A DNA stretch of 64,000 bases from Heliopora coerulea (taxonomy: Eukaryota > Cnidaria > Anthozoa > Scleralcyonacea > Helioporidae): contig JASJOG010000091.1 in NCBI GenBank assembly GCA_030142905.1, forward strand, positions 1,230,001 to 1,294,000. The letters run 5' to 3'. Of the stretch, positions 63,670 through 64,000 are shown in pieces (the stretch's first letter is position 1; every line of letters begins with the position of its first letter). The translations under genes were made by a program, and so were the position numbers. The notes beneath the pieces were generated by a model that made no database searches, was not told the DNA's origin, and worked only from the letters and a program-made list of their open reading frames with translations.

Positions 63670-64000
63670 GTTTGAGTTTAGCGTTAATGATAATGTATTT
63701 TCTGACATAGAACAGCAAAAGTTGTAAAGCTATAGATTCGACTTCTCAGTCCTGATTTGTTTGAGGCTCATTACCTATATCGAAGTACGAAATTATTTTC
63801 TCAAAATCTCTGGAATTTGCATCCTTTTCCATGATGCCAAAGTCAACATCCTTTATTGACATTTTTGGAATTGCGTACAAAAACAGCAATACCATGCATC
63901 CGGCGAAAGTAAAATGTACATGTTTTTCTGTTCATAACCAGAAAATATAAAATCATTATCACCAACTTCGAGCTCATTAACGCCAAGATACATTCATTTT
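63670..64000. other. No recognisable gene
   Basis: AT-rich sequence after the PLE stop. No motif recognised on either strand before the window ends. Confidence 0.4.

Noticed and set aside
1..64000. CRISPR arrays, bacterial operons, rRNA genes
   Set aside because: No regularly spaced repeats with unique spacers, no Shine-Dalgarno-led operons and no conserved rRNA sequence were seen on either strand.

Overview
This looks like nuclear DNA of an invertebrate animal, probably a cnidarian or similar aquatic metazoan. It is AT-rich, contains a spliced hAT transposase, and is dense with Penelope-like elements (PLE), Crypton-like tyrosine recombinase (YR) DNA, hAT, mariner, Ty3/gypsy and LINE elements, (TA)n microsatellites, and a decayed integrated DNA virus of the Polinton/Maverick type. 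I see no convincing host gene, rRNA, CRISPR or bacterial operon. The species assignment is inference. LAYOUT: 1-1290 is a decayed Crypton-type repeat whose inverted relatives lie at 58.1-61.5 kb. 1.3-2.6 kb is PLE debris. 2616-3567 (minus) is the 3' end of a hAT element (hAT-1) whose main body is at 21874-24713 (plus). 3568-4682 and 24714-25828 are two same-length (1115 bp) inverted copies of a YR element. 4683-7880 holds structural genes of the virus (membrane/minor capsid part, RING protein, capsid candidate, packaging ATPase). 7.9-9.3 kb is PLE debris. 9318-14821 is a very large palindrome with a mariner at its centre. 14945-17536 is a hAT (hAT-3) with a perfect 8-bp target duplication. 17.7-21.7 kb holds several PLEs. 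25829-27185 and 30684-41760 hold the rest of the virus, split by hAT-2 (27186-30683, perfect 8-bp duplication). 41.7-44.6 kb is tRNA-derived repeats plus a PLE. 44.65-45.77 kb is viral again (GIY-YIG gene and a terminal-repeat candidate). 45770-47650 is a 5'-truncated gypsy element. 51414-55876 is a complete-length gypsy element with LTRs and target duplication. 56.0-57.1 kb is a LINE. The remainder is repeats, Crypton remnants and a PLE ending at 63.7 kb. CENTRAL OBSERVATION: the two YR copies appear to have mediated or hosted a 20-kb inversion. hAT-1 is cut at 24713|24714 and its C-terminal half resumes, on the opposite strand, at 3567|3568. A viral structural gene is cut at 25829|25828 and resumes at 4682|4683. 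Turning 4683-24713 around puts both broken genes back together, each interrupted only by one YR copy, with codon phase preserved across each insertion and no target duplication. This gives a history: virus and hAT-1 integrated, each received a YR element, then the two copies recombined and inverted the segment between them. The virus, read across the inversion and ignoring later insertions, is about 15-17 kb. It encodes an rve integrase with a chromodomain, a family-B-like polymerase joined to an SF1 helicase end, an A32-like packaging ATPase, a capsid candidate, a fibre-like lectin protein, BRO-N and VRR-NUC proteins, a zinc-ribbon late-transcription-factor candidate, a GIY-YIG nuclease and several small membrane proteins. 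Its genes are tightly packed behind TATA-like motifs. Almost every viral gene carries a stop or frameshift, so this is a fossil copy.
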